Under the pieces are notes generated by a model. That model was given only the letters and a program-made list of their open reading frames with translations. It was not told where the DNA came from and did no database searches. Shown piece after piece: positions 34,851 to 46,116 of a DNA stretch of 64,000 nt. Positions within the stretch are counted from its first letter, which is position 1. Each line of letters starts with the position of its first letter. Both the position numbers and the translations under genes were made by a program. The DNA comes from Eretmocerus hayati (Eukaryota; Arthropoda; Insecta; Hymenoptera; Aphelinidae), in assembly GCA_029851415.1 (NCBI GenBank), contig CM056743.1, positions 310,001 through 374,000 on the forward strand, given 5' to 3'.

Positions 34851-35466
34851 GCAAAAAATAACTCCCTTCAATTTCAATCTGCGCGGATGCCCAACAAGAA
34901 TCATGCATTTCATGAAATTCACCAACGAGAGCTAATTTAATCAGCTGATAGTTATGTTGATCATGAAATGCTTCGATATTACACTACTCCGATTCGAACC
35001 TTGTACCTTCAAGGCGGGGCCCGTTTGATCCAAAATTCCCTAGAGGCGCCTCGAAAATACATGGTTTGGATTGAATAATTCAATATCATCTCATGTCATA
35101 ATCAGCAAATCCGCTGAAATCAGCGCTCAATCAATAATTTCATAAAATATATGATTCGTTCAACACATCCTGACTAAGTACAACTTCTCTCAAATTGAGA
35201 TACAGCTTCGATTTTCAATAATATTCCGATAAACCTCAATCTTTGATTAATTATTACCAATTTTTATAAGATCGAATTCATGTTTTCCTTTCTTTGTTGA
35301 CCAGGAGACTTTTCAACAAAAAATTTACAGCCAAGAATCTGACCCTGAATTTCTTGTACTCGTCAATAATGGGGATTTGTGTGCTTCATGTAAGATAATT
35401 AGTTAATGATCGAACTAACGGATCGATATCTGCATTGGAAATGCATTTTTAAGACATTTCATCCAA
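34851..35466. other. No gene recognised
   Basis: AT-rich stretch. On the minus strand near 35000 AGGTTCGAATCGG resembles a pol III B box but has no matching tRNA around it. Confidence 0.4.
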
Positions 35467-35870
35467 AGTCTGGAAATAGTATATTACGCAACAAAAGCGA
35501 AAAGGTCAATTTCCGCACAAGGTGCCAAACGAGTGCGGAAACTTCTCGCACGTGTTGCGTATACTATTTGTTGCAACTGTGCGCGAAGTTGTAATTAAAT
35601 GCACCACTGTCCGAGCAAGATTACCTTAAAATGAAGTTTACAAGAACGGTTAAATTCAGAGGAATGACGTGATATTATATTTTGGAACTGTGCGTGAATG
35701 AAAATGCATTAGAGCGAGAAGTTATATTTACGCACACTCCACCAGTGCGTAAATGTAAAACTGTGCGAGAAGTCATTCACGCATTACTTCTCGCACTGTG
35801 AATAATGAAGAGAAGTCTCATTTCTTCACAACTTCGCGCACACAGTTGCGAAAAATTGTTCACTTAAAAC
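35467..35870. repeat. Repeat with many TGTGCGAGAAGT variants
   Basis: Variants of GTGCGAGAAGT and its complement ACTTCTCGCAC occur at least eight times on both strands, giving an internally self-complementary region. It lies directly upstream of the tRNA-bearing LTR element. Class unknown. Confidence 0.5.
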
Positions 35871-35936
35871 TGTTACGGGCGCAAGCTACATAGGTGCCCG
35901 CACTTCAAGTGTATCACATATAAGGACCGTAGCTTG

Positions 35937-36015
35937 GTGCGGCCGGACTAGCTCAGTCAACAGCGTGTCAGTCTCTTAATCAAGAGGTCTCCGGATCGTT
36001 TCCCGGCGGCCGCAC
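35937..36015 (+). other. tRNA-Lys(CTT)-like unit in the left LTR
   Basis: A perfect 9-bp end stem GTGCGGCCG/CGGCCGCAC encloses an A-box-like TAGCTCAGTC, an anticodon loop CTCTTAA (CTT at 35975-35977) and a T-arm-like CCGGATCGTTTCCCGG. Five T residues follow directly, as in a pol III terminator. The B box departs from consensus at one key base, so transcription by pol III is uncertain. Confidence 0.6.
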
Positions 36016-36053
36016 TTTTTATTCAGTGCATGAAGGAGAATAAAATCATAACG

Positions 36054-36075
36054 ATTGGTGTCAGAAAGCGGAACG
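36054..36075 (+). other. Putative primer-binding site, tRNA-Leu type
   Basis: TTGGTGTCAGAAAGCGGAAC follows the left LTR. The 11 bases TGGTGTCAGAA match the complement of the usual insect tRNA-Leu 3' end with CCA. Position and match support an LTR retroelement. Confidence 0.6.
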
Positions 36076-36327
36076 AACCCCGCCCACAAGTGGACTGCGT
36101 ACTCGGAGGACAATAATCGAAGATGATAATCAGGTGGCGCTGCCCACGCGTAGACCTGTTGTACCGACAAGAAGGACCTCGGGATCTACATAGACGACAA
36201 TTATAAGTCAATGACATGGAGTTCAGACGATTAGGACATCGTCGACTCTGCCCAGGGGGTGTGTTACGGGCGCAAGCTACACAAGCGCCCGCACTTCAAG
36301 TGTATCACATATAAGGACCGCCGCTTG

Positions 36328-36405
36328 GTGCGGCCGGACTAGCTCAGTCAACAGCGTTTCAGTCTCTTGATCAAGAGTCGCCGGATCGTTTCCCGGCGGC
36401 CGCAC
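36328..36405 (+). other. tRNA-Lys-like unit in the right LTR
   Basis: Same unit as in the left LTR, with the 9-bp end stem and the CTT anticodon retained. The anticodon loop is CTCTTGA, and one base is lost just after it. The run of T after it is interrupted (TTCTT), so a terminator would be weaker. Confidence 0.55.
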
Positions 36406-36445
36406 TTCTTATTCAGTGCACGAAGGAGAATAAAATCATAACAAT

Positions 36446-38712
36446 GTCATATCGATCTCTTTATGAGGCGAAACATTTCAACTGTTCTGGGTTGCTTTAT
36501 GGAGGGTAAAACATGTAGTTCTGAGCAACTGTGGAGGCCGTAGACTCCACGTAGAGAAAAATTGATGACATCATTTTCGACGTATTTTTGCCTCAGCTTT
36601 CCGATGACGGCGTTTGTTTTTCTGTTTTGTGCCACCATAACCTCAAAAATTAGCAAAGTTTTGAGATGGCAATAATTCAAAATCACCCCTTCCTCCAGAT
36701 TTTTTGACATTTCCGAAGGAAAGATCAGGAAATTTCACATCGAAATAGCTCTCGAAAAAATAGGGGTTTTTCGATTTCCACTAGGAGTAAAGCAACAATG
36801 AAAGTCCGACAGGTCATTTACGTGCTGTTCATCTTTCGTGAGCGTTGTGGGCCGTTCAATTTGACGCAGGGGAATAATCAGTCGAGGCGTCTTCGACGTA
36901 TTTTTATCTCATCCTTCCGATGGAGAGCTCCGTTCATACATTTTGATTCAATATAACCTCAAAAAATGAGAATCATGCATTGAAAGAATCTTAACCCTCG
37001 GCTGTCCCTGTGGGGTGCATAACACCCCAGGCCTCCTTCATGAATACGCCACGCGCGTGATTCGAAGTTTCCCGGGCTCAGAGTGACATTTGTTGGTAGT
37101 CAAGATGTGCCAGTTACCGATCAAGCACAAAGCGCCAGTTTTGGCGCGCGTGTCGCTCCGCAACAGCCAAGCAAAATGGCCGTGAGGTTCAACATACCCC
37201 AGAGCGCCAGCTATGCGCGCTATTTTTGAGTGCATTTTGAATGCAATAATAAATTATTGCAAAAAATTGCAAAAAAAGGCCTTTCCACTGAAAATATTCT
37301 AGAGGTCGCAATTTTCAATGGAATGAGCTGAAAATTCAACTGAGTCATCTCAAGATCAAGTAAAAATAAGAAAATAATAGTCCAGTGGTGAATCTTTCAA
37401 TGGAGGTCTTCATTCCAGCATATTAGGTGAGAATAAAAATTCTCAATTCATGCGTCGAAATATATCAGAATAAATACCTTTCTTAAAGATCCACCCTCGT
37501 GCTATTTTTTCCTTGAATTGACCTTATCTCGAGATGACTCAGTTAAATTTTCATCTCATTTGGATGAAAATTGCGCCGTTCACAATTTTTTTTGTGAAAA
37601 AGGTGACTTTTTGCACTTTTTTGGACATTTGTATTGTTTGGAATTTTTTATTTGGCCTTGGAGATTATCTGGCTACATTGGCTCATGAAAAACATATCAA
37701 AGAAGCTACAAAAAAATTTTCAAGTCTAAATATTCAATATAATAGCTACAGCATCAATTTTTTGACTGGGGTGCAATAAACCCGAGTCAGCCAGCTATGT
37801 TATTTGGCGGAGCGGCGCTAGCTAAGGGTTAATTGAATTCAACCTCCTTTTTCGTCTCTTTGATGACTTATTTGGGGGATTACTTCATGTTCATGATGGA
37901 ATAGTGTTTTACGATTGGATTCCTGATTATGTCCATGAAAAATAAGATTATAAAGAAGAGAAGCATCCCTAATGTCACGCGTACGACGAGGACTCAGTTA
38001 TCCACTGCTCCGTTCCTCGTAGAAGCAGGAAACTAGTCATTTGACGCTACTCCATCACTAGAGATTGTGAACCACACCAGGGATCATCAACTACATTGAA
38101 AATTGTCTATTCTCTCGAATCAGGCTATCGAAAAGACGGAAAAATAAGTTAGTTTGAGTTCAAACATTTTCGTTGTGTAATTTCCAATTTTTGAGATTAT
38201 ATTGAACCAAATTGGGGAAAACGAAGCTCTCCATCGGAAAGATGAGATGGAAATACGTCGGAGATGCCTCGATTGATTATTTCCCTGCCTCGAATTGAAC
38301 GGCCCAGAACGTCCGCGAATGATGAACATCACGTGAATGACCACTCGCACTTTCATCGGTGCTTTACTCCAAGTGAAAATCGAAAAACCCCTATTTTTCG
38401 AGAACTATTTCGATGTAGAATTTCCTGATCCTTCGAACGGAAATGTCAAAAAATCTGAAAAAGGGGGAATTTTGAGTTATTGCCATTTCAAAACTTGATT
38501 TCTAATTTTTGAGGTTATGGTGGCACAAAACCGAAAAACAAACCCCGCCATGAGAAAGCTGAGGCAAGAATACGTCGGAAATGATGTCATTGATTTTTTT
38601 CTACGTGGAGTCTACGGCCTCCTCAGATGCCTCAAATCTACATGTTTTACCCTCCAAAAAGCAACCCAGGACATTTGACGTGTTTTGCCCCATATAGGCC
38701 ATTGCTGGAACG
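36446..38712. mobile_element. Foldback element 6, arms split by a piggyBac-like insertion
   Basis: The left arm (36446-36990) and right arm (about 38120-38712) are imperfect complements over about 550 bp. Shared blocks include GGAGGGTAAAACATGTAG, GGTTTTTCGATTTCCACT and CATCTTTCCGATGGAGAG-type sequence. The loop holds the piggyBac-like element (36991-37833) and unclassified AT-rich DNA. It has no coding frame of its own and starts immediately after the TRIM. Confidence 0.75.
36991..37833. mobile_element. piggyBac-like non-autonomous element
   Basis: The ends are TTAACCCT at 36991 and AGGGTTAA at 37826-37833, with a TTAA duplication and CCCT termini as in piggyBac. Just inside are TGGGGTGCATAACACCCCAG (left) and TGGGGTGCAATAAACCC (right). 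A further inverted pair, AACTGAGTCATCTC and GAGATGACTCAGTT, lies at about 37339 and 37533. An 81-codon frame at 37534-37779 shows no transposase features. Confidence 0.7.
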
Positions 38713-40974
38713 TCACTGCAAATCTTCTGTGAATCCTGTGAATAATTTGTAAATATTCATACAAAGATGAATTCCTGTAAATATTGTGGATAGAAAAATC
38801 ACTTCTTCATTCTTCTTATTGTAAATACTTAAAATTAAATGAGAGTCTCTCCCATATCAACTGTCTCTCTCTCTCTTAAATTCCTAATTAACATCTCTAA
38901 TACCTCTCACATTAGTTTACGCTCCTCAATCCAAAATGAATAATGATCTCTGATTCATAACTCTCGAACACTGTGCAAAAATATTGAAAGAAGAAGAAAT
39001 TTGTTCAAATCTATCTCCATACATCCATTCAAATCCATACTCCATATAAAAATGACGATTCTCGGAGCTGTTGAGTCTTGATCTGCTACTGCTCATCGAC
39101 CTTCATCTCATTCACCGAGTAAAAATCATTCTCCTGCCCACGTCTTTATGTTTGTCAAATCTGTTTTCTCTTCTGCTCTGGAACAATTCATTCAGCTCTT
39201 CTGCCTGCCGTGTACTTTGTGCTTGTCTAATATATTCATATGCTGATCCTACTAGTACTGTTGTATATCTCTTTGAGTATTCGTGCGTTCTCCTCATTTT
39301 GCTGTGACGGCTTTTTAGCTGATTATCGTTTATATTGTTCCTGCTATCAAATTTTCCGGCTAAGGCTATACGTTTATTCTGCCTCCTACTCTAGATTATC
39401 GTCTGCTGAGCAGGTTTCATTTATGCACGTAGAAATTGATTCGCTGTTCACTCAGATTCAAGTCTTCGACTGTTCGGCACTCGAGGCGATGATACACACC
39501 ACTCTCGCAGCCGTTTTCTCGAACTCTGTGGATGGTGTTGTTGATATTGTTGTCGCAGTGCGTTCTTCTCCTTGTCGACTCTGATCTTCCTCCGGAACAT
39601 GAACAGTGGATCTTAACTAGCGCAGTGCTCTGATTTTCCATGAATACTTCCATGCGCGGGAAATAATGATGTCTTTTTGTACTAAACTTCTGCGGACTCC
39701 TCGCGCGCGGGTGGAGTTCTCGCGCGTTTTACGGGTTATCACGTATCGGCACTATCGCGTCACTCGAATCGATGTCGTCCGGTGTGTCCATAGACACGAT
39801 CACTCCCGCACTCCTGTCACTGTTCTTGTACTGCTGCACGCAGCCGCTTGTATGCGTGATCATTTTCCGTACTTATTTCTGAACTTTACATTGTCCTCAC
39901 TGTCTTTGCAGTTTTCTGATTCATACAAACTTACTTCCTTGGTATTTTCGACGTGAGTCAAAGCTTGCATTCCAAATATGTTGGTATTTTTATGAGGGCC
40001 GGTGAATCTTGTTGCTGACGTCACTGTTGTGCTGCTTTTCTCCGCCGATGACAGGACCCTTCTTCATGATTTCAATATTCATTGAAAATACAACATTGAA
40101 CTTAGTCTAATCATAATGTAAATTTCGCTTCGCGCTCGTATTTTTTTTCCTAATTATTGAGTCCTGTATCTCGGGTGACCTATTCAATTATACGATTTGA
40201 CCAATTTTTTATTGCTCATGAGAAACAACACAAATTAACTTAACTCCATCGTACTGAATAGTAACCTTCCGGAAACTCGACCCACGAGCTGCAATTCTTC
40301 TATAACTTCATCCATACACTCGCATTGATAATCTAATGAGAGAAGTGTTACACCATTCCATTCCTGATCCCAAAAAACGTCTTCCTATTAGAAAAAATTC
40401 GCCCTCCATGTCTTGATCCACTAAGAGCAAACGGATCGCTTCTCTCATCCCCAAAGGCGTATGTCCAAAGTATGCATGGTAGGGCTGAATTGATTATACC
40501 ACTGCATGCAGTAACGCATGTCTGGAATCATCCGCGATCGTTCTGAAATATTCCGCAAGTATTTATCCCAAAAGTTAGTATACGGGACAAGTATTGGAAC
40601 TTCTGTGCTAAAAATTGCTTGGCAATTCCCACCAAACCCCGCTGTATCCAAACTGGGAACAGATGAGTTACATTGGATCACAGAAATCAATATCACAGGA
40701 AGCTTGCCTCAAAAGCACACGTAGATCCACGGTCGCAACACCCCACGCTTTTATGATTAACGACTAAAACGAGGGTGAATTTTTTAGGGGGGTGTACCGC
40801 CGCGGGTGCAAGCGGGAGTGCTAGCGCGAGTAGTATAAACTGGTTCGTTTAAAGGGATGTTTCACAAGAACTGGGTTTGTTTCCATATAAGTTCTTTCTC
40901 ACGTTAGCTCGGGGGCGAATAAAAGCGATTTTCAATTTTTTTCAAATTCTTTTTATTCTCCCTCAAGTTCATCT
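38713..40974. other. No gene recognised
   Basis: Frames up to 114 codons occur between 39.0 and 40.0 kb on both strands but overlap each other and match nothing I know. CpG is somewhat richer at 39.66-39.86 kb. No repeat structure was noticed. Confidence 0.4.
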
Positions 40975-41565
40975 ACGATATAAATGTGAATTCCAACCCT
41001 CAAGAGTCATTATATTAGTAAAAACATGAGTGAATCATCAGAAGAATCTGAACGTGAAACGAATGGAAACAAATCCAGAACTACCGATTTCAATCCCTGA
41101 GAGTCATTAGATAAGGGAGAATATGTGAAGTAATTGTTTTGCAAAATCTGAACGCAAAACGCATGGAAAAGAATTGATTACATTACGATTTGATGATCTC
41201 TGTAATTTTGACTCAACTTGAGTTTCTCAACATCTCTTTCATCTACTAAATATATTGAAGATGATGATCTATCTAGACCAATGCGGAGGAGGAAGTCAGT
41301 AGCGATGTTGAATAATTCTTGTCGAGTCAAAAGTACAGAGATAATGGGCTTGTCATCTACTCGATCCTTTTTCATGCGTTCTACGTTCAGATTTTGCGAA
41401 ACAATTACTTGAAATATCTTTCCTGATCTCATGACTATCAAAAGTTGTAATTGGTATTTCTAAATAGGTTCCCATCCGTTAACGTTCAGATTTTTCTAAA
41501 ACCTTACTCCACATTTCTCCCCTGATTTTATGACTTTCAAGAGTTGAAATTCATATTTTCATCTT
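40975..41565. mobile_element. Foldback element 7, ~590 bp, imperfect
   Basis: The left arm contains GCAAAATCTGAACGCAAAACGCATGG, paired with a right block near 41370-41400. Outer CCTCAAGAGTCAT pairs with ATGACTTTCAAGAGTTG-type sequence near 41530. Within the arms the same ~130-bp unit is repeated twice. The centre is near 41260. Frames here are mirrored on both strands. Confidence 0.55.
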
Positions 41566-41699
41566 GGATGGAGTCCGATGGCTATACTCCCCAAGTTAGA
41601 CTTTTGGAAAAAGTAAAAAGGGAGAAGGGCTCAACACTTGGCTATGGTGATGATTCAACATTTGCAGATTGGAAAATATATGCCATGAAAACTAGCATA

Positions 41700-42122
41700 T
41701 GGAATAAAATAGTTAAAGAAAAAAAATTCAAAAATTCGCTTTTATATGAACCGTTGAGCATAGCATGTCAAAATTCGAAGAAAATGATATCCGTTATCTA
41801 CGTTTCTGTGATAAACAAAGAGTAAGTCAGTTGACGTCCAGCTTCACGAATTCCATGATTTCAAGACATCGAAATGGTAAAAGCGTGGGTTGTAAACTTG
41901 ATACATCAACAGTAGTTTTCACCAATCGACCCGCGGTTTTACCATTTTGATGTCTTGAAATCATGGAATTCGTAAAGCTGAACGTCAACTGACTTACTCT
42001 TTGTTTATCACAGAAACGTAGATAACGGTTTTCTTCTTCTTCGAATCTTGACATGCTATGCTCAACGGTTCACATAAGAGCGAATTTTTGAAATTTTTTT
42101 TTCAAATTATTTTATTTTCTCA
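41700..42122. repeat. Head-to-head palindrome of family A ends
   Basis: The plus-strand left arm (ATTCGCTTTTATATGAACCG ... TTTCAAGACATCGAAATGG) is mirrored around 41925-41935 by the right arm. Both match the end of family A at 24.55-24.70 kb. Two family A ends therefore meet in inverted orientation. Confidence 0.75.
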
Positions 42123-42533
42123 ATTTCAGTTCACTCCTAATCACTTGAAATATAGAACATAAATGGAGGACATTAATATAAGCCAGAATCTTGAGATATT
42201 ATTCTTAACATTCCTTGGGTGTTCATTTTTGCGCAAGCGCTTCAGAATGCGAATTGATGAGAAACGCAATAAATCAGTCAGCTATCGTTCACCAGAAATA
42301 ATTTCTCATCTTATGTTGAGCGTACCGATAATTCTGAATTGATTCACAAGCTATAGTCAGATCACATCTAAGAGGCTGTGTTACCCTTAATACTAGAATA
42401 TGAAGACATCCAATGATATATTACTTTATCATCAGGACAACTCAGTCCGTTAAGATCACATGATACATCACATGACAGAGCTCGAGCATGGATGATCATA
42501 TTCCTAAATCAGCAGTAAAGTTTATCAAGAGGC

Positions 42534-42660
42534 GCGATAGCGCCTCGTTGGCGAGTATGAGCAGACAAAGAATCGAGCGAGGCGCTGTGCCTTATATACT
42601 TTGAATTGGGGGTTTTCTAACCTCACACATTTTCCCCACCTTACTTATTTCAACCACCCG
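42534..42660 (+). repeat. Family B fragment
   Basis: It has the family's hairpin (GGCGCGATAGCGCC ... GAGGCGCTGTGCC) followed by TATATACTTTGAATTGGGGG and CTAACCTC, as in the other copies. Truncated after about 120 bp. Confidence 0.5.
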
Positions 42661-42885
42661 GGTGCACAAACATCTCCTGCCTCTCTATTCAAGGCTGTTT
42701 TCATACGGACTCACTGTTGGTGTCATCAATTTCCCGATTCTGACCGCTGGGACTTTTATTTTGCTTCGCCAATTTTCACCACCTCAAAAAAAAATTATCC
42801 ATTCGATTTGTTTAGACCTCGAATGCAGCTTCGATTTGTTTAGATCCTCGAACGCACAGCTTCGATTCGAGAGTTGTCGACGAGC

Positions 42886-42888
<3 letters not shown>

Positions 42889-42943
<55 letters not shown>
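42889..42943 (+). repeat. (GA)n microsatellite
   Basis: An almost pure GA run of about 55 bases, with one AAAG interruption. Frames crossing it encode only Arg/Glu or Ser/Leu repeats and are not genes. Confidence 0.95.
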
Positions 42944-42970
42944 TTTAGAGAGAGATGCGGGGACGAATGA

Positions 42971-43195
42971 GATGACGCCGAACATGCCCTGTTCAAGTGC
43001 AGCGACACCCGGAGAGAGCGCGCCGAGCTGGATGAATGGCTGGGTACTCAACTAACACCCGAGAATCTCGTCCCGTACTTGCTCCGCAACCAGGAGACAT
43101 GGGATAGACTCACCGGATACATCAAGCTGGTGATGACCCGCAAAGAGGAGAAAGAGAGGGAAGTAAGACGCCTCGAAGTAGGCGAATCACAGTGA
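42971..43195 (+). pseudogene. C-terminus of an R1-clade non-LTR retrotransposon ORF2
   Basis: The frame ends at TGA (43193-43195). It encodes DDAEHALFKCSDTRRERAEL, then LGTQLTPENLVPYLL, then ETWDRLTGYIKLVMTRKEEK. This is the typical end of R1/TRAS-type reverse transcriptase proteins, where a Cys/His motif (EH.LF.C) precedes an LTPENLV helix. Everything upstream is missing, replaced by the GA microsatellite, so it is a 5'-truncated copy, the usual fate of non-LTR elements. Confidence 0.85.
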
Positions 43196-43610
43196 CTCTG
43201 CCGATTGAAACAGAAGAGGCCCAAATGATTCCAGGAGGAATTTGATGCATTGAAGAGGGAAGAAAGAAGAAAGAAGAGAGAAGAAAGAAGAAAGAGAGGG
43301 AACAATGAAGAATGAAGACAGAAGATGCCGACAAGTGGCCGAAGAGAGAAGCTGGAGAAGAGGAACGCTCGCAATCGAGCGCGAGACATGCCGCTCATCC
43401 TGAAGTAATGCTCACGCGGTTCCGGGATGAGATGGTAGATGCAGGTGGATCTCCTTCTTGATTGCTCGATGCCCTAGGTATCGGACATCGAGGGGAGAGG
43501 GATATTACACGGCCGGGCCCACCTCTCGGTGGGCCCCACCCAAACCCGTGTCCCGCCTGGTATGGCCTGCGTGGGCTATGCGTAGTCCGCGTAAGCTGAC
43601 AAGCTTGATA
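43196..43610 (+). mobile_element. 3' untranslated region of the R1-like element
   Basis: It follows the stop directly and shows the GC-rich, GGCCCACC/GGTGGGCCC-bearing composition common in R1-type 3' ends, before giving way to AT-rich DNA near 43610. No poly(A) tail is visible. The end was set by composition. Confidence 0.5.
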
Positions 43611-44040
43611 TCATGTTTGTAACCAGGGATATGTTAATCTTCTGGTTCTAAAACATATCCTGAACAATGAGGAATCAGGAGATTTCTCATCACAATCATA
43701 ACATCCCAACTTTCACTCTGAATGAGGAATGTCTAATATTGTTCAAGCATTGATGTTATGATTGTGATAAGGAAATTTTCTAATTTCTCATAAATGAGGT
43801 AAGTTCTAGAATGAGATAAAGAGAAATGTCTCGTTCAAAAATATAGAATCAATACTTGGTTGGAATAATATTTGGGGATTTCTCAAGTATATCAAGAGCC
43901 GTTCCAAGTCAACTTGATCAAAAAGATGATCTGAGTGAAATAATTATTTATATTCCAGAGGGATATGTGATTAACAGATTCTCAAAAGCTGTGATCAGAT
44001 AAGAAAGTAGATTTATTCTTTTTGATTTTCATAAGACAGA
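43611..44040. other. No gene recognised
   Basis: AT-rich sequence between the R1 fragment and the palindrome, with no clear features. Confidence 0.4.
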
Positions 44041-45035
44041 AATTAGATCCTCCCCCCTCCATTCACTTTTATCAAAAGTATAACTTGGCGAGGATTAGTT
44101 TGTTCCTCAAAACATATTAATTTTCATCAGGTTTTCACAGTAAAAATGATGATTGATTCGAATCAGCTGTATCACATAGTTTCAACTCTTGAAAGGAATT
44201 AAATCAAAGGAACTATGTCGAGTATTTCTGTACGTTTGAGAGACCAACCATTTTCAAATACTTATGGCATTGTTTCAACCCATGAAAGGAATGAAATGAA
44301 TAAGAAACCATGTCGAGAGTTTTTCGAACAAGTTTGATTGTATAAGGTGATGAATTTCGGAAATTTTGTACGGTTTTTCTTATTCGTTGTTCATTAAAAC
44401 CAGAACTTGAATCGGAAAAATTGAAGAAGTCAAGTATAGTTGATTAAAGAACCACGCTAATTTTTCTCGAAACTGTAGATTTTTCTCTGAAAATGTTGAG
44501 CGAATCACTCATCGCTCTTATATGATAATACATATATCACATGAGAGAGCAACGAGTGATTCGCTCCACATTTTCAGAGAAAAATCTACAGTTTCGAGAA
44601 TAATTAGCGTGGTTCTTTAATCAACTATACTTGACTTCTTCAATTTTTCCGATTCAAGTTCTGGTTTTAATAAACAACGAATAAGAAAGACCGTACAAAA
44701 TTTCCGAAATTCATCACCTTATACAATCACACTTGTTCGAAAAACTCTCGACATGGTTTCTTATTCATTTCATTTCTTTCACGAGTTGAAACAATGCCAT
44801 AAGCATTTTGCCCGGAAAATGGTTGGTCTCTCAAACTTACAGAAATACTCGACATAGTTCCTTTGATTTCATTCCTTTCAAGAGTTGAAACTATGTAATA
44901 CAGCTGATTTGAATCAATCATCATTTTTACTGTGAAAACCTGATAAAAATCAATAAGTTTTGAGGAACAAACTCATACTCGCCAAGTTATACCTTTGAAA
45001 AAAGTAAATGGAGGGGGGAAGGTAAGAATTAGAAT
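44041..45035. mobile_element. Foldback element 8, 1.0-kb near-perfect palindrome
   Basis: The arms (about 490 bp each) end in AGATCCTCCCCCCTCCATT on the left and AATGGAGGGGGGAAGG-type sequence on the right. They meet near 44535 with a loop of only about 30 bases. Arms are highly similar, suggesting youth or gene conversion. It sits inside the split copy of family A. A related end occurs at 41.57-41.63 kb. Confidence 0.85.
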
Positions 45036-46116
45036 GAATCATAAGCCCAATATAATATGGTATGCTATACCTGAATGGTTTGACCCATGAAAATTTAACC
45101 AAAAGAGATTGTTGAATCTCTGTAATGCAGCAAGAAATGACAAAAAGCATCCTCAATGGTTCAAATAAACAAGTTCATAACGTGTAGAGCCACTGTGACT
45201 GTTTGAATAGATTGTAGTCCATTTCGTCAATCATCTGAAGTTTCTTGAAGCATACAATACTAACAGTGAGGAGAAAGTCTGATTCCAATGATGAATCAAG
45301 AAGCGCACAATGTCTCATAAAATATCATCCATCACCTAGATAGTGCTTCATAACTTGAAGACCAGGACTTTGGCTCAGTACGCTTACTGTACATACACCA
45401 CAAAACTTGAACGCACACTGAGGCTTCAACTTCCTCACAGAGCTTGCAAAAAGATAAAACCATTAAACTCTTAGAGGGACCTATTCTTTCTTATCTGCTA
45501 ACACTAATCACAAACTAATTGGTCACGCGTGGTGGAGGGAAACTTTTGATAAGACCATGGTATAGCGGGGTCGCATGCAGAAAATTTGTAAGAATCCAAT
45601 AGTTGAGCGAGATCAACCGCACTCTGAAAACTGCTGAAAACTGAGAAACATCAAATCATCACAATAACAGCACTAAAAGCAGCAACACAGACAGCAGCAG
45701 CCAGACTTATGACAGGACAGCACCGCGTCGCACTGAGAAGTGGCAGCACTTCGAGGAGGTTATGGGTCCTACAGGCGGTCGCTATACTTGTTATGGGCAT
45801 CTCATTCCTATTTATTGATAATCATTATGTTTTGATTAATCAAAGCTAGAGAGAGTTAAATTTCTAGGGTATGCCAAGGATCGACGAGACTCGTCGGACG
45901 AGTGACGAATTGCGTCGGCTGCTATATGATTGTTGGCTGTGAGCTGTGGTATTCTGAAGCAAGGCTCTTGCTGGTCGCGTGGATAAATATGCAATGAGAA
46001 AGAGAGAGAGGTCCGATGCTGCGCAGTAACCCATTTCTCGTTGACACAATGTTGAAACACACAGAGCTCGAAACTCACATGAATGCACGCGATAAGAAAT
46101 CATTGACGCGCTCACA

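Larger units (their letters stand above)
35871..36443 (+). mobile_element. Miniature LTR retrotransposon (TRIM) with tRNA-like LTRs
   Basis: Two direct repeats of 183 and 182 bp (35871-36053; 36262-36443), about 94% identical by eye, begin TGTTACGGGC and end CATAAC(A/G), with TGTTA/TAACA inverted ends. They flank only about 208 bp. Right after the first repeat TGGTGTCAGAAAGCGGAACG resembles a primer site for tRNA-Leu, and AGGGGGTG precedes the second. Each LTR contains a TATA-like CATATAAGG, a tRNA-Lys-like unit and AATAAAA. There is no coding capacity, so it would be mobilised in trans. No target duplication was seen. Confidence 0.75.
41930..46116 (-). mobile_element. Repeat family A, copy 2, split
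   Basis: Segments 45036-46116 and 41930-42527 on the minus strand match the gypsy-inserted family A copy in order. The break corresponds to position about 24098 of the first copy. The DNA between (42528-45035) is younger: a family B fragment, an R1 3' end and a 1-kb palindrome. No protein is encoded. Confidence 0.7.

Noticed and set aside
42662..43051. Arg/Glu- and Ser/Leu-rich frames
   Set aside because: They read through the (GA)n microsatellite on either strand.
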